From assembly GCF_000298315.2 (NCBI RefSeq), contig NZ_AEYE02000035.1, forward strand, positions 543,514 through 607,513: a stretch of 64,000 nucleotides of DNA. Reading direction: 5' to 3'. The notes under the pieces were generated by a model. That model ran no database searches. It saw only the letters and a program-made list of their open reading frames with translations, and had not been told where the DNA came from. Numbering within the stretch: position 1 is the first letter of the stretch; each line of letters starts with the position of its first letter. The DNA comes from Rhizobium grahamii CCGE 502 (GTDB lineage: Bacteria; Pseudomonadota; Alphaproteobacteria; Rhizobiales; Rhizobiaceae). The position numbers were made by a program, and so were the translations under genes. This document shows, one piece after another, positions 35,326 to 44,603 of this stretch.

Positions 35326-36237
35326 ATGCTGCTGGTCACCGGTGCGACCGGTTTCGTCGGTCAGGATTTGCAACAAGAGTTGTGCACACGCGGCCTTGCC
35401 TTCAGGGCGACAAGCCGCACCAGCCGGCAGGGATACAGTCCGGTCGGCGACATCGACGGTGCCACCGATTGGAGCGCTGCACTGTCCGGCATCGAGATCG
35501 TCATTCATCTTGCCGCGACCAACCAGAATGTCGTCACCGGATCCGGAGAGGATCGCGAGCTCCTTCGGACGGTCAATATCGAGGGAACCATCAACCTTGC
35601 CGGGCAGGCTGCCGCGTCCGGTGTCAGGCGGTTTATCTTCCTGAGCACGATCAAGGTGAATGGCGAACGGAGCGTCAAGGGGCACCCCTTCACGCCTGAC
35701 GATGTGCCTGCCCCGCAGACCGACTACGCGGCCTCCAAGCTCGAAGCCGAAAAACGCCTGATCGAGCTGTCCCGGTCGTCGGGCATGGAGGTCGTCATCA
35801 TTCGTCCGCCCCTGGTCTATGGCAGAGGCGTTGGCGGCAGTTTTCGCGCCCTGGCAAAGCTTGTCAAAAGCGGCATCCCACTGCCCCTTGCGTCGATCAG
35901 CAATCGCAGATCGATGGTCTATGTGGAAAACCTCTCCGACCTAGTTTTGACAGCAGCGCTGCATCCAGCCGCCGCTGGACAGGTCCTGCTTGCTGGTGAC
36001 GTCGACGCTGTCTCGACTCCGGAGCTTGTCAGACACCTTGCCGCCGCGATCGGGTGCCCGGCGCGGCTGCTACCATGTCCTCCGCTTGCCTTGCGAACGC
36101 TGGCAGCCGTTGCCGGCAAGAAAGAACTGGTGTCGCGCCTGACCGAATGGCTGGAAGTTGACATCACGCCAACGCGCTCGCTCTTGGATTGGACGCCCCC
36201 TTTTGATATGGGGCAGGCGCTGAAGCGCTGTTTTTGA
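35326..36237 (+). CDS. NAD-dependent nucleotide-sugar epimerase/reductase
   Basis: A 303-residue extended SDR. MLLVTGATGFVGQDLQQEL binds NAD; FLSTIKVNGE and YAASKLEAEKRL supply the Ser and YxxxK catalytic residues; VIIRPPLVYGRGVGG follows. It resembles the 4-ketoreductase/epimerase that acts after CapD/WbpM-type dehydratases (WbpV/WbjF-like) to give a UDP-6-deoxy-HexNAc such as FucNAc or QuiNAc. The ATG at 35326 has AGGAG 8 bases upstream. Confidence 0.88.
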   Translation: MLLVTGATGFVGQDLQQELCTRGLAFRATSRTSRQGYSPVGDIDGATDWSAALSGIEIVIHLAATNQNVVTGSGEDRELLRTVNIEGTINLAGQAAASGVRRFIFLSTIKVNGERSVKGHPFTPDDVPAPQTDYAASKLEAEKRLIELSRSSGMEVVIIRPPLVYGRGVGGSFRALAKLVKSGIPLPLASISNRRSMVYVENLSDLVLTAALHPAAAGQVLLAGDVDAVSTPELVRHLAAAIGCPARLLPCPPLALRTLAAVAGKKELVSRLTEWLEVDITPTRSLLDWTPPFDMGQALKRCF

Positions 36238-36279
36238 GCGCTTCGTGTCCCGGATCTTCGACAGGAACACTAGTTTTCC

Positions 36280-36858
36280 ATGCTCTACGGCTTTAACCGA
36301 CTAATGAAGCGGCTGTTCGATATCTGTGCAGCATCCTTCGGACTGATCCTGCTGTCGCCGATCTTCCTCGTTCTCGTGGTACTTGTTCGCAGGTCTTCTC
36401 CGGGCGGCGCGCTCTTCCGCCAAGAGCGTGTGGGGCGCTACGAGATGCCGTTTGTGTGCATCAAATTCCGTACCATGGCCGCCGGGACACCCAATGTCGG
36501 CTCCCACGACGCGGCAGTTTCCTGGATTACGCCGCTTGGCAGACGGTTGAGAACATATAAGCTTGACGAACTGCCGCAGCTCATCAACGTGCTGAAAGGT
36601 GAAATGAGCCTCGTCGGCCCCCGACCTTGCCTGCCGACGCAAGGCGAGGTCATTGCCGCGCGCCGCAAGCATGGTGTCTTTTCCGTCCGCCCCGGCATAA
36701 CCGGCTTGGCACAGCTCCAGGGAATAGACATGTCGACGCCGCAGGCACTCGCCGAAGCAGACGCCCAGTATATCAGGAAAGCCGGGCTCTGGCAGGACAT
36801 CGTTCTTGTCGTTGGCACCGTGCTCGGGCGGGGAACCGGCGACGCTGCCGCCAAGTGA
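36280..36858 (+). CDS. Undecaprenyl-phosphate sugar phosphotransferase, small (PglC-like)
   Basis: A 192-residue phosphoglycosyl transferase that loads the first sugar-1-phosphate onto undecaprenyl phosphate. One N-terminal re-entrant helix (RLFDICAASFGLILLSPIFL), then LFRQERVGRYEMPFVCIKFR and LDELPQLINVLKGEMSLVGP match the catalytic domain. It lacks the N-terminal membrane domain of WcaJ/ExoY-type relatives, so it is the minimal, PglC-sized form. It directly follows the dehydratase-epimerase pair, suggesting a 6-deoxy-HexNAc priming sugar. Confidence 0.92.
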   Translation: MLYGFNRLMKRLFDICAASFGLILLSPIFLVLVVLVRRSSPGGALFRQERVGRYEMPFVCIKFRTMAAGTPNVGSHDAAVSWITPLGRRLRTYKLDELPQLINVLKGEMSLVGPRPCLPTQGEVIAARRKHGVFSVRPGITGLAQLQGIDMSTPQALAEADAQYIRKAGLWQDIVLVVGTVLGRGTGDAAAK

Positions 36859-36971
36859 AGGCCTCAGTGCAGGAACCGGGGCCACCGTCGACATGCAAGC
36901 GCGCGTTGCGCCTTAATTTTCCGGATGATCTGCGTTAGAGGTTTTCGGGGCAAATCGTCGGGAGAACGTCA

Positions 36972-37409
36972 ATGTCCACGCGTTCCGAAAATCACGCATC
37001 GACAACCACAACGCACGGCTCCTGTCATTGCGGAGCCGTCCACTGGAAATTTCATGGCGCAATTCCTGATGCAACGATTTGCAACTGCACGGTCTGCCGT
37101 CGCTATGGCGCACTTTGGGCCTATGATTATGACGGTCAGGGGATAGAGCTCGAAGACAAGTTCGGCGCGCTCAGGGCATATACGCGCGGCAGGCCCACGC
37201 TTTCATTCAACTTCTGCAGTCATTGCGGAAACCTCGTGAGTTGGCGCGCGCTCAAGCCTGGTCGCGACGGGCTTGCGAGAACTGCGCTCAACCTTCGCCT
37301 GGCCGACCCCGACGATGTCGCCGGCATCCGCCTTCAACGGTTCGACGGGCTTCATAGTTTCGAGGATCTGCCGCCCGACACCCGGACCGTCGCCGACGTC
37401 TGGTTCTAG
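36972..37409 (+). CDS. GFA-family zinc protein
   Basis: A 145-residue protein of the glutathione-dependent formaldehyde-activating (Gfa/Mss4-like) family. Zinc-binding pairs are visible as GSCHCGAVHW, CNCTVCRRYG and NFCSHCGN. Most members have no proven activity on formaldehyde; this one's substrate is unknown. It is a solitary gene inserted in the polysaccharide region. Confidence 0.9.
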   Translation: MSTRSENHASTTTTHGSCHCGAVHWKFHGAIPDATICNCTVCRRYGALWAYDYDGQGIELEDKFGALRAYTRGRPTLSFNFCSHCGNLVSWRALKPGRDGLARTALNLRLADPDDVAGIRLQRFDGLHSFEDLPPDTRTVADVWF

Positions 37410-37485
37410 ATCTGAGAAGTGCTTAGGATGCGATTGAGCATGCGAGCGCGTATTGGATGCCCGGCGCCTCGCCCGCCGGCCTGTT

Positions 37486-38544
37486 TCAATCCTTGGCCAG
37501 TGTAAAGACCGCGCATGGTTCGGCAATTCCGCGTAACCGGTGATGTCCGGCAGAGACAAGGGGCACCGTCACCTCGGTCGCCACGGCTCCCGAAACGAGC
37601 ACAGTATGTCCCAAGGGCTTGCACAGTCCTTCAAGCCGGCTGACGAGGTTCACTGCCGGGCCGATCGCCGTGAAATCCAGGCGATCCGCCGCACCGACGT
37701 TGCCCCAGAGGATTTCTCCGAAGTGAAGGGCGATTCCGAAAGGAAGGGCGGGAGCTCCCGCGTTTTGACGCAAAGTGTCGAGATGCGCCATGCCGGCGCG
37801 CGCCGAGGAGACCGCTCGAAGTGCCGCTTCGCACGCGGCCCCGGGGGTGCTGGTAACGGGGAAGATCGCCAACACACCATCGCCCATGAACTTCAGTACT
37901 TCGCCGCCGAATGCGTGCACCGCACCGGCTATCCGTTCAAACCACGCGTCGAGCGTCGCGATCATCACCGCAGGCTCTGTTTCCTCCGAGAGAGCCGTGA
38001 AGTCCCGCAGATCCGCACAGAGCAACGTAGCCTGTATGGTCTCGCCGACGCCGCGTGTCATCGCACCGGCCTGTACGCGCGCGGCACTTCTCCGACCAAG
38101 ATAGGCCTCGAGGAGAGCGGACAGCCCTGCCCTTGCCGAAAGTGCCGCCACCGATGGTGCGGCAAAGCGCGCCACGTCCCTAAGGCAAAGACACTCGCTG
38201 TCGGTAAATTGCCGGGCTCCGGCCCATCCAAGAGTGGCGTTGGCGGGAGGCTTGCCGACAGTGTTTTCCTCAACTGGTCCGAGGCCCGAAAGCCACTGGG
38301 CGTCGGCCTCGCCGAACAAGACATCGGAAAAGCTCAGGGCCTCGATCACCTCACCTGTCACAGCACGCCAAAGCCATGTGCGGCGGGTGACGATCGGGTG
38401 TGGGGCAGCAAGCGTGAGCGCGCCACCGGCGATCGGCAGACCGTCGAACAGAAGCCTGCGACCCAGTTCCGCAAGGAACCACTCAGGAGTTGGCGCCGTA
38501 CCTGCTTCATCGAGAAGCCATGTGAGGGAGGGTGATAGCTCCAT
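37486..38544 (-). CDS. Class III adenylate/guanylate cyclase
   Basis: A 352-residue protein. Residues about 1-165 form an N-terminal region without a recognised domain. The cyclase domain lies at about 170-345: TLLCADLRDFTALSE supplies the first metal-binding Asp, FGGEVLKFMGDGVLAIFP contains the adenine-specifying Lys and the second Asp, and DFTAIGPAVNLVSRLEGLC the transition-state Asn/Arg. All catalytic positions look intact, so cAMP production is likely. Rhizobia carry many such cyclases, often in envelope or symbiosis contexts. Confidence 0.92.
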   Translation of the reverse strand: MELSPSLTWLLDEAGTAPTPEWFLAELGRRLLFDGLPIAGGALTLAAPHPIVTRRTWLWRAVTGEVIEALSFSDVLFGEADAQWLSGLGPVEENTVGKPPANATLGWAGARQFTDSECLCLRDVARFAAPSVAALSARAGLSALLEAYLGRRSAARVQAGAMTRGVGETIQATLLCADLRDFTALSEETEPAVMIATLDAWFERIAGAVHAFGGEVLKFMGDGVLAIFPVTSTPGAACEAALRAVSSARAGMAHLDTLRQNAGAPALPFGIALHFGEILWGNVGAADRLDFTAIGPAVNLVSRLEGLCKPLGHTVLVSGAVATEVTVPLVSAGHHRLRGIAEPCAVFTLAKD

Positions 38545-38633
38545 ATAATCATGCCGTCATCGCGCTACCGCCGTCCGGTCCGTCCTAAGGGAGACATTTA
38601 ATGATTGACTGACGGCCTTCCTGTCGGAGGCCA

Positions 38634-39080
38634 TCAAACGCGACCACTCCAGGGATCCGGAGCCGGTGTTCGCCCGGCTGCACATTCTGCCAGCCGTCCA
38701 AGATAATGTTCCCAGCCTTCCGAATGGCCGGCGCATTGCTCGGCGTTCGGCAGCCCCGAATGGGTCAATTTCAAAAGTGTCCCGTCCGGCCTTTCGATCA
38801 GATCGATCTCCACCAGACTTGAGCCCGGCGGCACGATCTCGCTGCCGTCCCAGCCGAAACTGTAAGCGAGCCGATGCACAGGTATCACTTCCCGAAACGA
38901 TCCTCGAGCGAAGCGAGACCCCGTGACGTTGACGAGATAAAGCCCGCCCGGCTGCGGTTCGACCTGGGCTTCCGTCCCCATCCATCGCAGGATCTTCTCA
39001 GGATCGGTCAACAACGCAAAAACGGCAGATGGCGGCGCGGGGATGTAGGTTTCACGGTGGACGACGGTCGACTCCTGCAT
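38634..39080 (-). CDS. SRPBCC / AHSA1-type protein
   Basis: A 148-residue START-like protein. ETYIPAPPSAVFALLTDPEK, then IPVHRLAYSFGW and TLLKLTHSGLPN, then GWEHYLGRLAECAAG form the complete Aha1-type fold that binds hydrophobic ligands. The ATG at 39080 follows AAGGGAAGAGCC; a longer frame to 39125 is less likely. Often paired with ArsR regulators elsewhere, but none is seen here. Confidence 0.88.
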   Translation of the reverse strand: MQESTVVHRETYIPAPPSAVFALLTDPEKILRWMGTEAQVEPQPGGLYLVNVTGSRFARGSFREVIPVHRLAYSFGWDGSEIVPPGSSLVEIDLIERPDGTLLKLTHSGLPNAEQCAGHSEGWEHYLGRLAECAAGRTPAPDPWSGRV

Positions 39081-39186
39081 GGCTCTTCCCTTTCCTGTCA
39101 CGACTGCCGGCGCAACCCGTGACATAAAGTTGAATTAGTCTCATGAAGCACATAGGAGGGCCGGCGAGTCCAACAAGTTTATCAGA

Positions 39187-39668
39187 TCACCCGCAATTGA
39201 TTTTGACACCCCCGTGCCCGCACTTCGGCGCAGGAAAATCAAGACCCCTGCCACTGCGAACGCCCCGTCCAACCACAGCGACCGCACGCGCGCCGGTCTG
39301 CAACACCGACCGGCTAGGCACGTTTAACCCGATCCCAGCAATCTCGCCGAGCCGCGTTTCTGAGCACGCAAACACCATACGCCCGATACCCGACCAGTAG
39401 ATCGCCCCGGAGCACATCGCCCACGGCTCAGTGGTGGTGTAGGGCGTGCGTCACCGAGAAAAGCATGGTCGTAGTGCTGCGCTGCCAGTTTAACCTGATT
39501 CATCTCTGCGTGATTGGTCATATCATGGCCGCTGGAGACGCTGTTTTCGGCGCGCAGGATGACCTCGCCTTGCTTTACCAGTACCGAGCCAAATGGTTCG
39601 TCGCCGTTTGCCGTCGCGGATATCGAGGGCGCAATCGCCTCGCGCAGAAACGGCTGCCGATTTTCCAT
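39187..39668 (-). pseudogene. Frameshifted CDA-family (nucleoside/tRNA) deaminase
   Basis: The first frame (start 39668, MENRQPFLREAIAPS) carries FGSVLVKQGEVIL and the zinc-site motif HAEMN. At about 39440 the similarity jumps by one frame to YTTTEPWAMCSGAIYWSGIG, continuing to the stop at 39187. A one-base indel therefore splits the gene. In addition the PCxxC zinc motif reads PWAMC, losing the first zinc cysteine. The gene is probably dead; it corresponds to a guanine/cytidine-type nucleoside deaminase of about 155-160 residues. Confidence 0.78.
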
Positions 39669-40055
39669 GAGCCCCCCCAAGAGTTGCGCGGGATGATCTT
39701 CCCTCGGATCGGAGGGATTTCCATGGGCCGGAAATCAGATCCAAGATCGGTGATATGGATCGCTACAACAGTCATTTTCTGTTCTAAGCAATGAATCCGG
39801 TTGTCTAAGTAAAGGCATTTGGCTGCCCAAAATAGAGAAACAAATGAACGACTGCCCACGCTGTACGCTCAACGGCGACGCGTTATAGCGGTCGGCGCAG
39901 GCCGGCTCACGGAAGTCCTTGGCTGGTATGGCGTGCGGCTCGGTGCGTATGTCGCCTTCAATGAATGTCACGGCAGCGGCATTACCACTATCGATGGGAG
40001 TGGACGGACCCGTCGGCTTGTGGCGTATTCTCCAAAGCACAAAAAGGACGGCAGG
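39669..40055. other. Intergenic region upstream of the cation antiporter gene
   Basis: About 390 bp. No recognisable protein in any frame. It presumably holds the promoter of the antiporter. Confidence 0.4.
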
Positions 40056-41186
40056 ATGGATCGGGAAGCAGCCGTACATCAACAAAGAAGGCTGGCGTCG
40101 ATACGCCGCGAATGGCTACTTGGGTTCGGTCTTTTGACGAGCGTGGTGTTTCTGACTTCCGGTCAATCGATCTTCGCTCTCCTTTCCAATGCTGTGTGGC
40201 TGTTTATCATCTTTGCATGGCTGTTCTCAGTCGTCCTCGGCTGCGCATTGTCGGTCGTGCGGCATGCCGATCATCTGGCAGAACGACTGGGCGAACCCTA
40301 CGGCACACTCATATTGACACTTGCGATCACCTCGATCGAAGTCATGGCCATCACGGCGGTCATGCGGCATGGCGAAAACAACCCGACCTTGGTACGCGAC
40401 ACTCTTTTTGCCGTTGTGATGATCATACTCAACGGCATGGTCGGACTGTCACTGCTGATTGGCGGCTGGCGGCGCAATGATCAGCATCACAACCTCCAGG
40501 GTGCCAACGCTTATCTCGGCGTCATCGTGCCACTGGCCACACTCAGCATGATCATGCCGAACTTTACCCATTCGGCGAGCGGACCGCCCTACTCGAGCGT
40601 TCAGCAGACAGTCCTCGCCTTTATTTCCGTCGGGCTCTACACCGTCTTTCTGATCTTGCAGACCGGACGCCATCGAGACTTTTTCATCGACGATGCCGGA
40701 GAGGTTCACGCGCGAGATGCCGAATGGGAAGAAGGAGGGCTCATTTTTCCCGTCGTCCTGTTGGTGGCGTACATGGCCCTCGTCGTCTTCCTGGTCGAAG
40801 AACTGGCTGCCCCGATCGACTACTTCATCGAGACGCTTCATGCCCCGGCAGCCTTGGGCGGCCTGATCATGGCAATCCTGGTCGCGACCCCCGAGGCAAT
40901 CAGCGCGGTGCGCGCATCAGTGGCCAATCACTTGCAGCGATCCGTCAATATCTTCCTGGGATCGGTGCTCTCCACCATCGGATTGACGGTCCCCGCAATG
41001 CTGGCGATCAGCCATATGACCGGACACCCAGTCGTGCTTGGGCTGGAGCGTACGGATACCGTCATGCTTATCCTGACGCTGGCACTCAGCATCATCACCT
41101 TTGCAAGCGGTCGCACTCATCTGATGCAGGGCGCCGTGCACCTTGTCCTGTTCGTGGCATATTTCCTGCTGATATTTGAAACTTGA
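40056..41186 (+). CDS. chaA: Calcium/proton antiporter, ChaA type
   Basis: A 376-residue inner-membrane cation exchanger of the CaCA superfamily with about 10-11 hydrophobic segments. The paired alpha repeats are visible: GEPYGTLILTLAITSIEVMA in the first half and MAILVATPEAISAVRASVAN with SVNIFLGSVLSTIGLTVPAM in the second. An acidic cytoplasmic loop (DDAGEVHARDAEWEEGG) separates them. The ATG at 40056 follows GGACGGCAGG, so upstream in-frame codons are excluded. It exports Ca2+ (or Na+/K+) in exchange for H+. Confidence 0.9.
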   Translation: MDREAAVHQQRRLASIRREWLLGFGLLTSVVFLTSGQSIFALLSNAVWLFIIFAWLFSVVLGCALSVVRHADHLAERLGEPYGTLILTLAITSIEVMAITAVMRHGENNPTLVRDTLFAVVMIILNGMVGLSLLIGGWRRNDQHHNLQGANAYLGVIVPLATLSMIMPNFTHSASGPPYSSVQQTVLAFISVGLYTVFLILQTGRHRDFFIDDAGEVHARDAEWEEGGLIFPVVLLVAYMALVVFLVEELAAPIDYFIETLHAPAALGGLIMAILVATPEAISAVRASVANHLQRSVNIFLGSVLSTIGLTVPAMLAISHMTGHPVVLGLERTDTVMLILTLALSIITFASGRTHLMQGAVHLVLFVAYFLLIFET

Positions 41187-41233
41187 GGCGACGCTTCCCG
41201 CAGGCAGTCAGGATTTCGCCGGGCGGTCGATCC

Positions 41234-43051
41234 CTAAATCGATTGCCGAAGAGCCTCAGCGCCGTGTGATGCGTTTTTATGAGAACTGGCACCAAGGGCG
41301 AGCGCCTCGTCCTTGGCCAACTCAATCAGTCTTTCCCGGCTCGGCAACGGTGTCAGATTGTGGTCGGCATCGGGAAATAGGTGGAGCCGCACGTTGGGAT
41401 AGGCAGACAGTTTTTCACCCGCATCGCCAAAATTGACCCGAAACATCTCCTGGCCCTCGTCCCCTTCCGTGTAGACGATCGCGAGCGGCATCTGCCGGTC
41501 GGCAAGAACCTGGAAATCGCGGTGCACCTGCCGGGTCAGTTGCGTCAGCGGCTTGGCTGGCGCAAAAACAGACGACAGGCGCCCTGCCATTCGGTCAACG
41601 AGACGCATGGAAATGTTCCTCGTCACGGCACCAAGGTCGAGATCTCCCGCCCACAGACGGCGCAGGCTCTCAGGGTCGAGGGCATTCTTAAGGTAGGACT
41701 TCAATGTCTTTGGAAGCCCCCTGAACCGCCACCGAAATGCGACCGGGTTGACAAGGATGCAGGACTCCCACCTTGGATCGGCAAGGACGCTCCGAAACGC
41801 GACGTAGGCACCGCTGCAACGTCCGATCAGGATCGCCCGGCCGCCCGTGCCGTGAGCGTCGAGAAAGTCTCGCGCCAGCGCCACATCGCCGACCTGCGCT
41901 TCGTCATAGAGAACTTGCTTGCGACGGCCGGACACGGGCGGACTGTCTCCCACCCCGGCGCTGTCAAAGCGCAACGACGCCACCCCGGCCATGGCGAGTT
42001 CACGCGCAAGCTCGACGGAGGAGCGTCCCCACCCTGCCGCATGATCGTACGCAGTCGTCAGAATGACCGCCGTCACACCGGCGAACGTTTCTATTGGTTC
42101 ACACAGGATGCCATATAGCCGCGCATCCGGACCGAAGCGAACGGAGGTTTCACGAATGGACCTTGATCGAACCGATGCGACGGGCATCGGCCTAGTCCTG
42201 GGCAGCATGCGCTCGCTGCGATAGTGCGGAAGTGACTCGACCCAATCGATCAGCTCCCCAATCACCGTGTCGGGAATCTCCTGGTTGAGGGGATTGGAAA
42301 CAAGGGCATCGTAGCCGGAAAAAGCCATCGCACGTAGTCGGCATCCGCTTGCCTCAAGCTGATTGCGGAGTGTGGGATCACTTTCGAGACCGGGGCGATC
42401 GGCAAAGAACACGTTCGGTTTTGCGTCGATCTCCAATTGTGTAAGGTCAAGCCGCCTGAGGTCATCGGCCACTGCCCGCGGCATGCGCAATCCGGCAATC
42501 GATCCGGCTGCGTTGTCTCGCAGTTCTGGCCTGATACCAAGGCCATCGTCGATGAGCCTGGAATAGAGCGACAGCTCGCGCAAGTAGGCCCGCCCCTTTA
42601 GCACAGGCGCAAGGAGGGCGACGGCATCCGGCTTAGGCGCCTGATCGGCCAGCAATAGGGCGAGGCTCGCGCCGATCCCCTGTCCGAGGAAAACGAGACT
42701 ACGCGCACCCGAAAGCCCCTTGAGGGTCTCCGCCGCCGTTGCAACCTGCTCCTGCCAGACTGAGAGCCCACGTTCGCAGGCCGTTTCGTCGAGCGAATTC
42801 ACCGTTCCCGAATAATCGAAACGCAAGCTGGCAACGCCGATGCCGGAGAGTCGCTCGGCCAGGATCCGGTAGAACCGGCGCGTGCACATCTCTTCTATCC
42901 CCCAGGGATTGAGAAGAAGCACGGCAAGACCACTGGGCCGCATCCCTTCCCGTGCTTCCGCATACAGGCCGATAGTCGAGCCGAAGGCGATCGGCCGCGA
43001 GGCGCAATGCACTCTTGTGACTGAAGTTGCCTCGCTGTCTGTCACTGTCAT
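41234..43051 (-). CDS. Tandem alpha/beta-hydrolase protein
   Basis: A 605-residue protein made of two alpha/beta-hydrolase domains (about 15-275 and 310-590). The nucleophile elbow of the first reads GQGIG (residues 123-127), with Gly in place of Ser, so this domain is probably inactive. The second reads GRCSG with Cys at the nucleophile position; its acid and His are plausible in YTEGDEGQ and FPDADHNLTP. Cys-nucleophile hydrolases of this type accompany exosortase/polysaccharide systems. It lies downstream of the flippase in the same direction and may remove or transfer acyl groups on the glycan. Function inferred. Confidence 0.82.
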   Translation of the reverse strand: MTVTDSEATSVTRVHCASRPIAFGSTIGLYAEAREGMRPSGLAVLLLNPWGIEEMCTRRFYRILAERLSGIGVASLRFDYSGTVNSLDETACERGLSVWQEQVATAAETLKGLSGARSLVFLGQGIGASLALLLADQAPKPDAVALLAPVLKGRAYLRELSLYSRLIDDGLGIRPELRDNAAGSIAGLRMPRAVADDLRRLDLTQLEIDAKPNVFFADRPGLESDPTLRNQLEASGCRLRAMAFSGYDALVSNPLNQEIPDTVIGELIDWVESLPHYRSERMLPRTRPMPVASVRSRSIRETSVRFGPDARLYGILCEPIETFAGVTAVILTTAYDHAAGWGRSSVELARELAMAGVASLRFDSAGVGDSPPVSGRRKQVLYDEAQVGDVALARDFLDAHGTGGRAILIGRCSGAYVAFRSVLADPRWESCILVNPVAFRWRFRGLPKTLKSYLKNALDPESLRRLWAGDLDLGAVTRNISMRLVDRMAGRLSSVFAPAKPLTQLTRQVHRDFQVLADRQMPLAIVYTEGDEGQEMFRVNFGDAGEKLSAYPNVRLHLFPDADHNLTPLPSRERLIELAKDEALALGASSHKNASHGAEALRQSI

Positions 43052-43184
43052 TGTCCCATGCCCCAGCCCGGCCGTTGCCGTGCGTTTTTCCCAGTGTATC
43101 TCTTAGTCGCTAAGGATTAGCGGAATCTGTACAGCTTGCGCCCGTCCCCGCGCATCGGAGCCAATCAAGCAACCGTGTTGGCCA

Positions 43185-44603
43185 TCAGGCAAGCCGCAGC
43201 CGCCGCGTTAATGCAACGCGGATGCCGGCGAGATTGAGCGCTATTCCGGCAAGCGCGTAGGCGACGATGCCGGTAATGATCGGCGCTCCGAGGTCAAACA
43301 ACGCATTGCCGGTCGGATGCCTCCCGACGATAACGGTAGGCACGGCCATCGTTGTGGTTGCGAGGCTCACCTTCAGGATCGGCCTGAGCTCGAATGGCAG
43401 GCGGTGGGCCCGATAGGAGAGGAAATAGCCTGCAATCGCGCCGCCGATTTCGGCAATCAACAGCGCGAAAGCCGCGCCGACCAGTTGGAACCGCGGCACG
43501 AGAGCACACATGCCGGCAACGTTGATCGCCAGGATGATTATACCCTGGACACCCATCAGCCCCGGCTTCTTTGCCAACTGGAAGCTGACGTGAACGAACT
43601 GATAGGAGATCGATCGAAATAGCCAGGCAAAGACGAGGATCGGCATCAGCACTGCGGCCGCGTCGCGAAATTCTGGGCCAAGGATCAAGGACGCGAAACC
43701 CGGAGCCACTAGCGCCAGCCCGACGACCATCGGCATCAGGACGGCAAGCAGCATCTCGGCTGTTTCGGTCAGATGCCGGTTGGTCGCCTCGCGGCCGTCC
43801 TGCGTCAACAGCCGGATCGCCACCGGGATTGTCGCAGATCCGATCGCAACACCTGGAAACAGGATGATCTGCCGCACAAGATCGGCAGCAGCACCATAAA
43901 CGCCGGCGGCGGTCTCGCCCATATAGGTAACGATGATTATGCGGTCGAGCACGGTATGAAGGACGAAGACGAAGGACGACACCGTCATCGGAACCCCGAA
44001 GCGCAACATTTCCTTCAGAAGGTCGGCATCGAAGGGATGGCGCGGTCGACGCCAGACGCCGGGTGCGTAGACAAGGAGTGTCACGAGGTAGGAGCAGGCA
44101 ACACTGATGAGCAGACCCTGCCCTCCCATGCCAAACAGCATTACCAGGCCCGCCGAGAAGACCACCGTCAACACCGCGCGCAGGATGACGGACCACATGT
44201 AGGCGCCCGTCTGCTGGCGTGATCTGAAGATCTCCTGGACAAATTCGAAGAGCCCAACCATGAATGCGACGAACACAGCCGGTACGACATATCTCGACGA
44301 ATTTTCGGTGATCAGCCACGTCGCGGCAACGACGAGCGGGCTGACCAACACAAGTCCCACATAGGCATAGAGCGCGGTCGTGCGGACATCCTTGTCGCCG
44401 CCTTCGGATTCGAAGCGAAGCACCGAGAATTTTATCCAGCCAAAGAGAAGCGTGGAGATAACACCCGCAACACCTGTCCCCACGACATAGATCCCGTATT
44501 CATGAGGGCTGAGCATGCGCGTGAAAAGCACAACCGAAACGAAGCCGAAGGCTGCGGATATGGCATTCGCAATCATGTAGGTCGATATCTGGCGAAACAT
44601 CAT
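43185..44603 (-). CDS. Polysaccharide flippase (Wzx/oligosaccharide flippase family)
   Basis: A 472-residue membrane protein with about 12-14 hydrophobic segments. The N-terminus IANAISAAFGFVSVVLFTRM has the MATE/MurJ/Wzx-type opening; RSRQQTGAYMWSVILRAVLT and FGVPMTVSSFVFVLHTVLDR are typical. It should flip the undecaprenyl-linked repeat unit to the periplasm. The start overlaps the GH10 gene stop by 4 bp (44600-44603), so the two are translationally coupled. Confidence 0.9.
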   Translation of the reverse strand: MMFRQISTYMIANAISAAFGFVSVVLFTRMLSPHEYGIYVVGTGVAGVISTLLFGWIKFSVLRFESEGGDKDVRTTALYAYVGLVLVSPLVVAATWLITENSSRYVVPAVFVAFMVGLFEFVQEIFRSRQQTGAYMWSVILRAVLTVVFSAGLVMLFGMGGQGLLISVACSYLVTLLVYAPGVWRRPRHPFDADLLKEMLRFGVPMTVSSFVFVLHTVLDRIIIVTYMGETAAGVYGAAADLVRQIILFPGVAIGSATIPVAIRLLTQDGREATNRHLTETAEMLLAVLMPMVVGLALVAPGFASLILGPEFRDAAAVLMPILVFAWLFRSISYQFVHVSFQLAKKPGLMGVQGIIILAINVAGMCALVPRFQLVGAAFALLIAEIGGAIAGYFLSYRAHRLPFELRPILKVSLATTTMAVPTVIVGRHPTGNALFDLGAPIITGIVAYALAGIALNLAGIRVALTRRLRLA

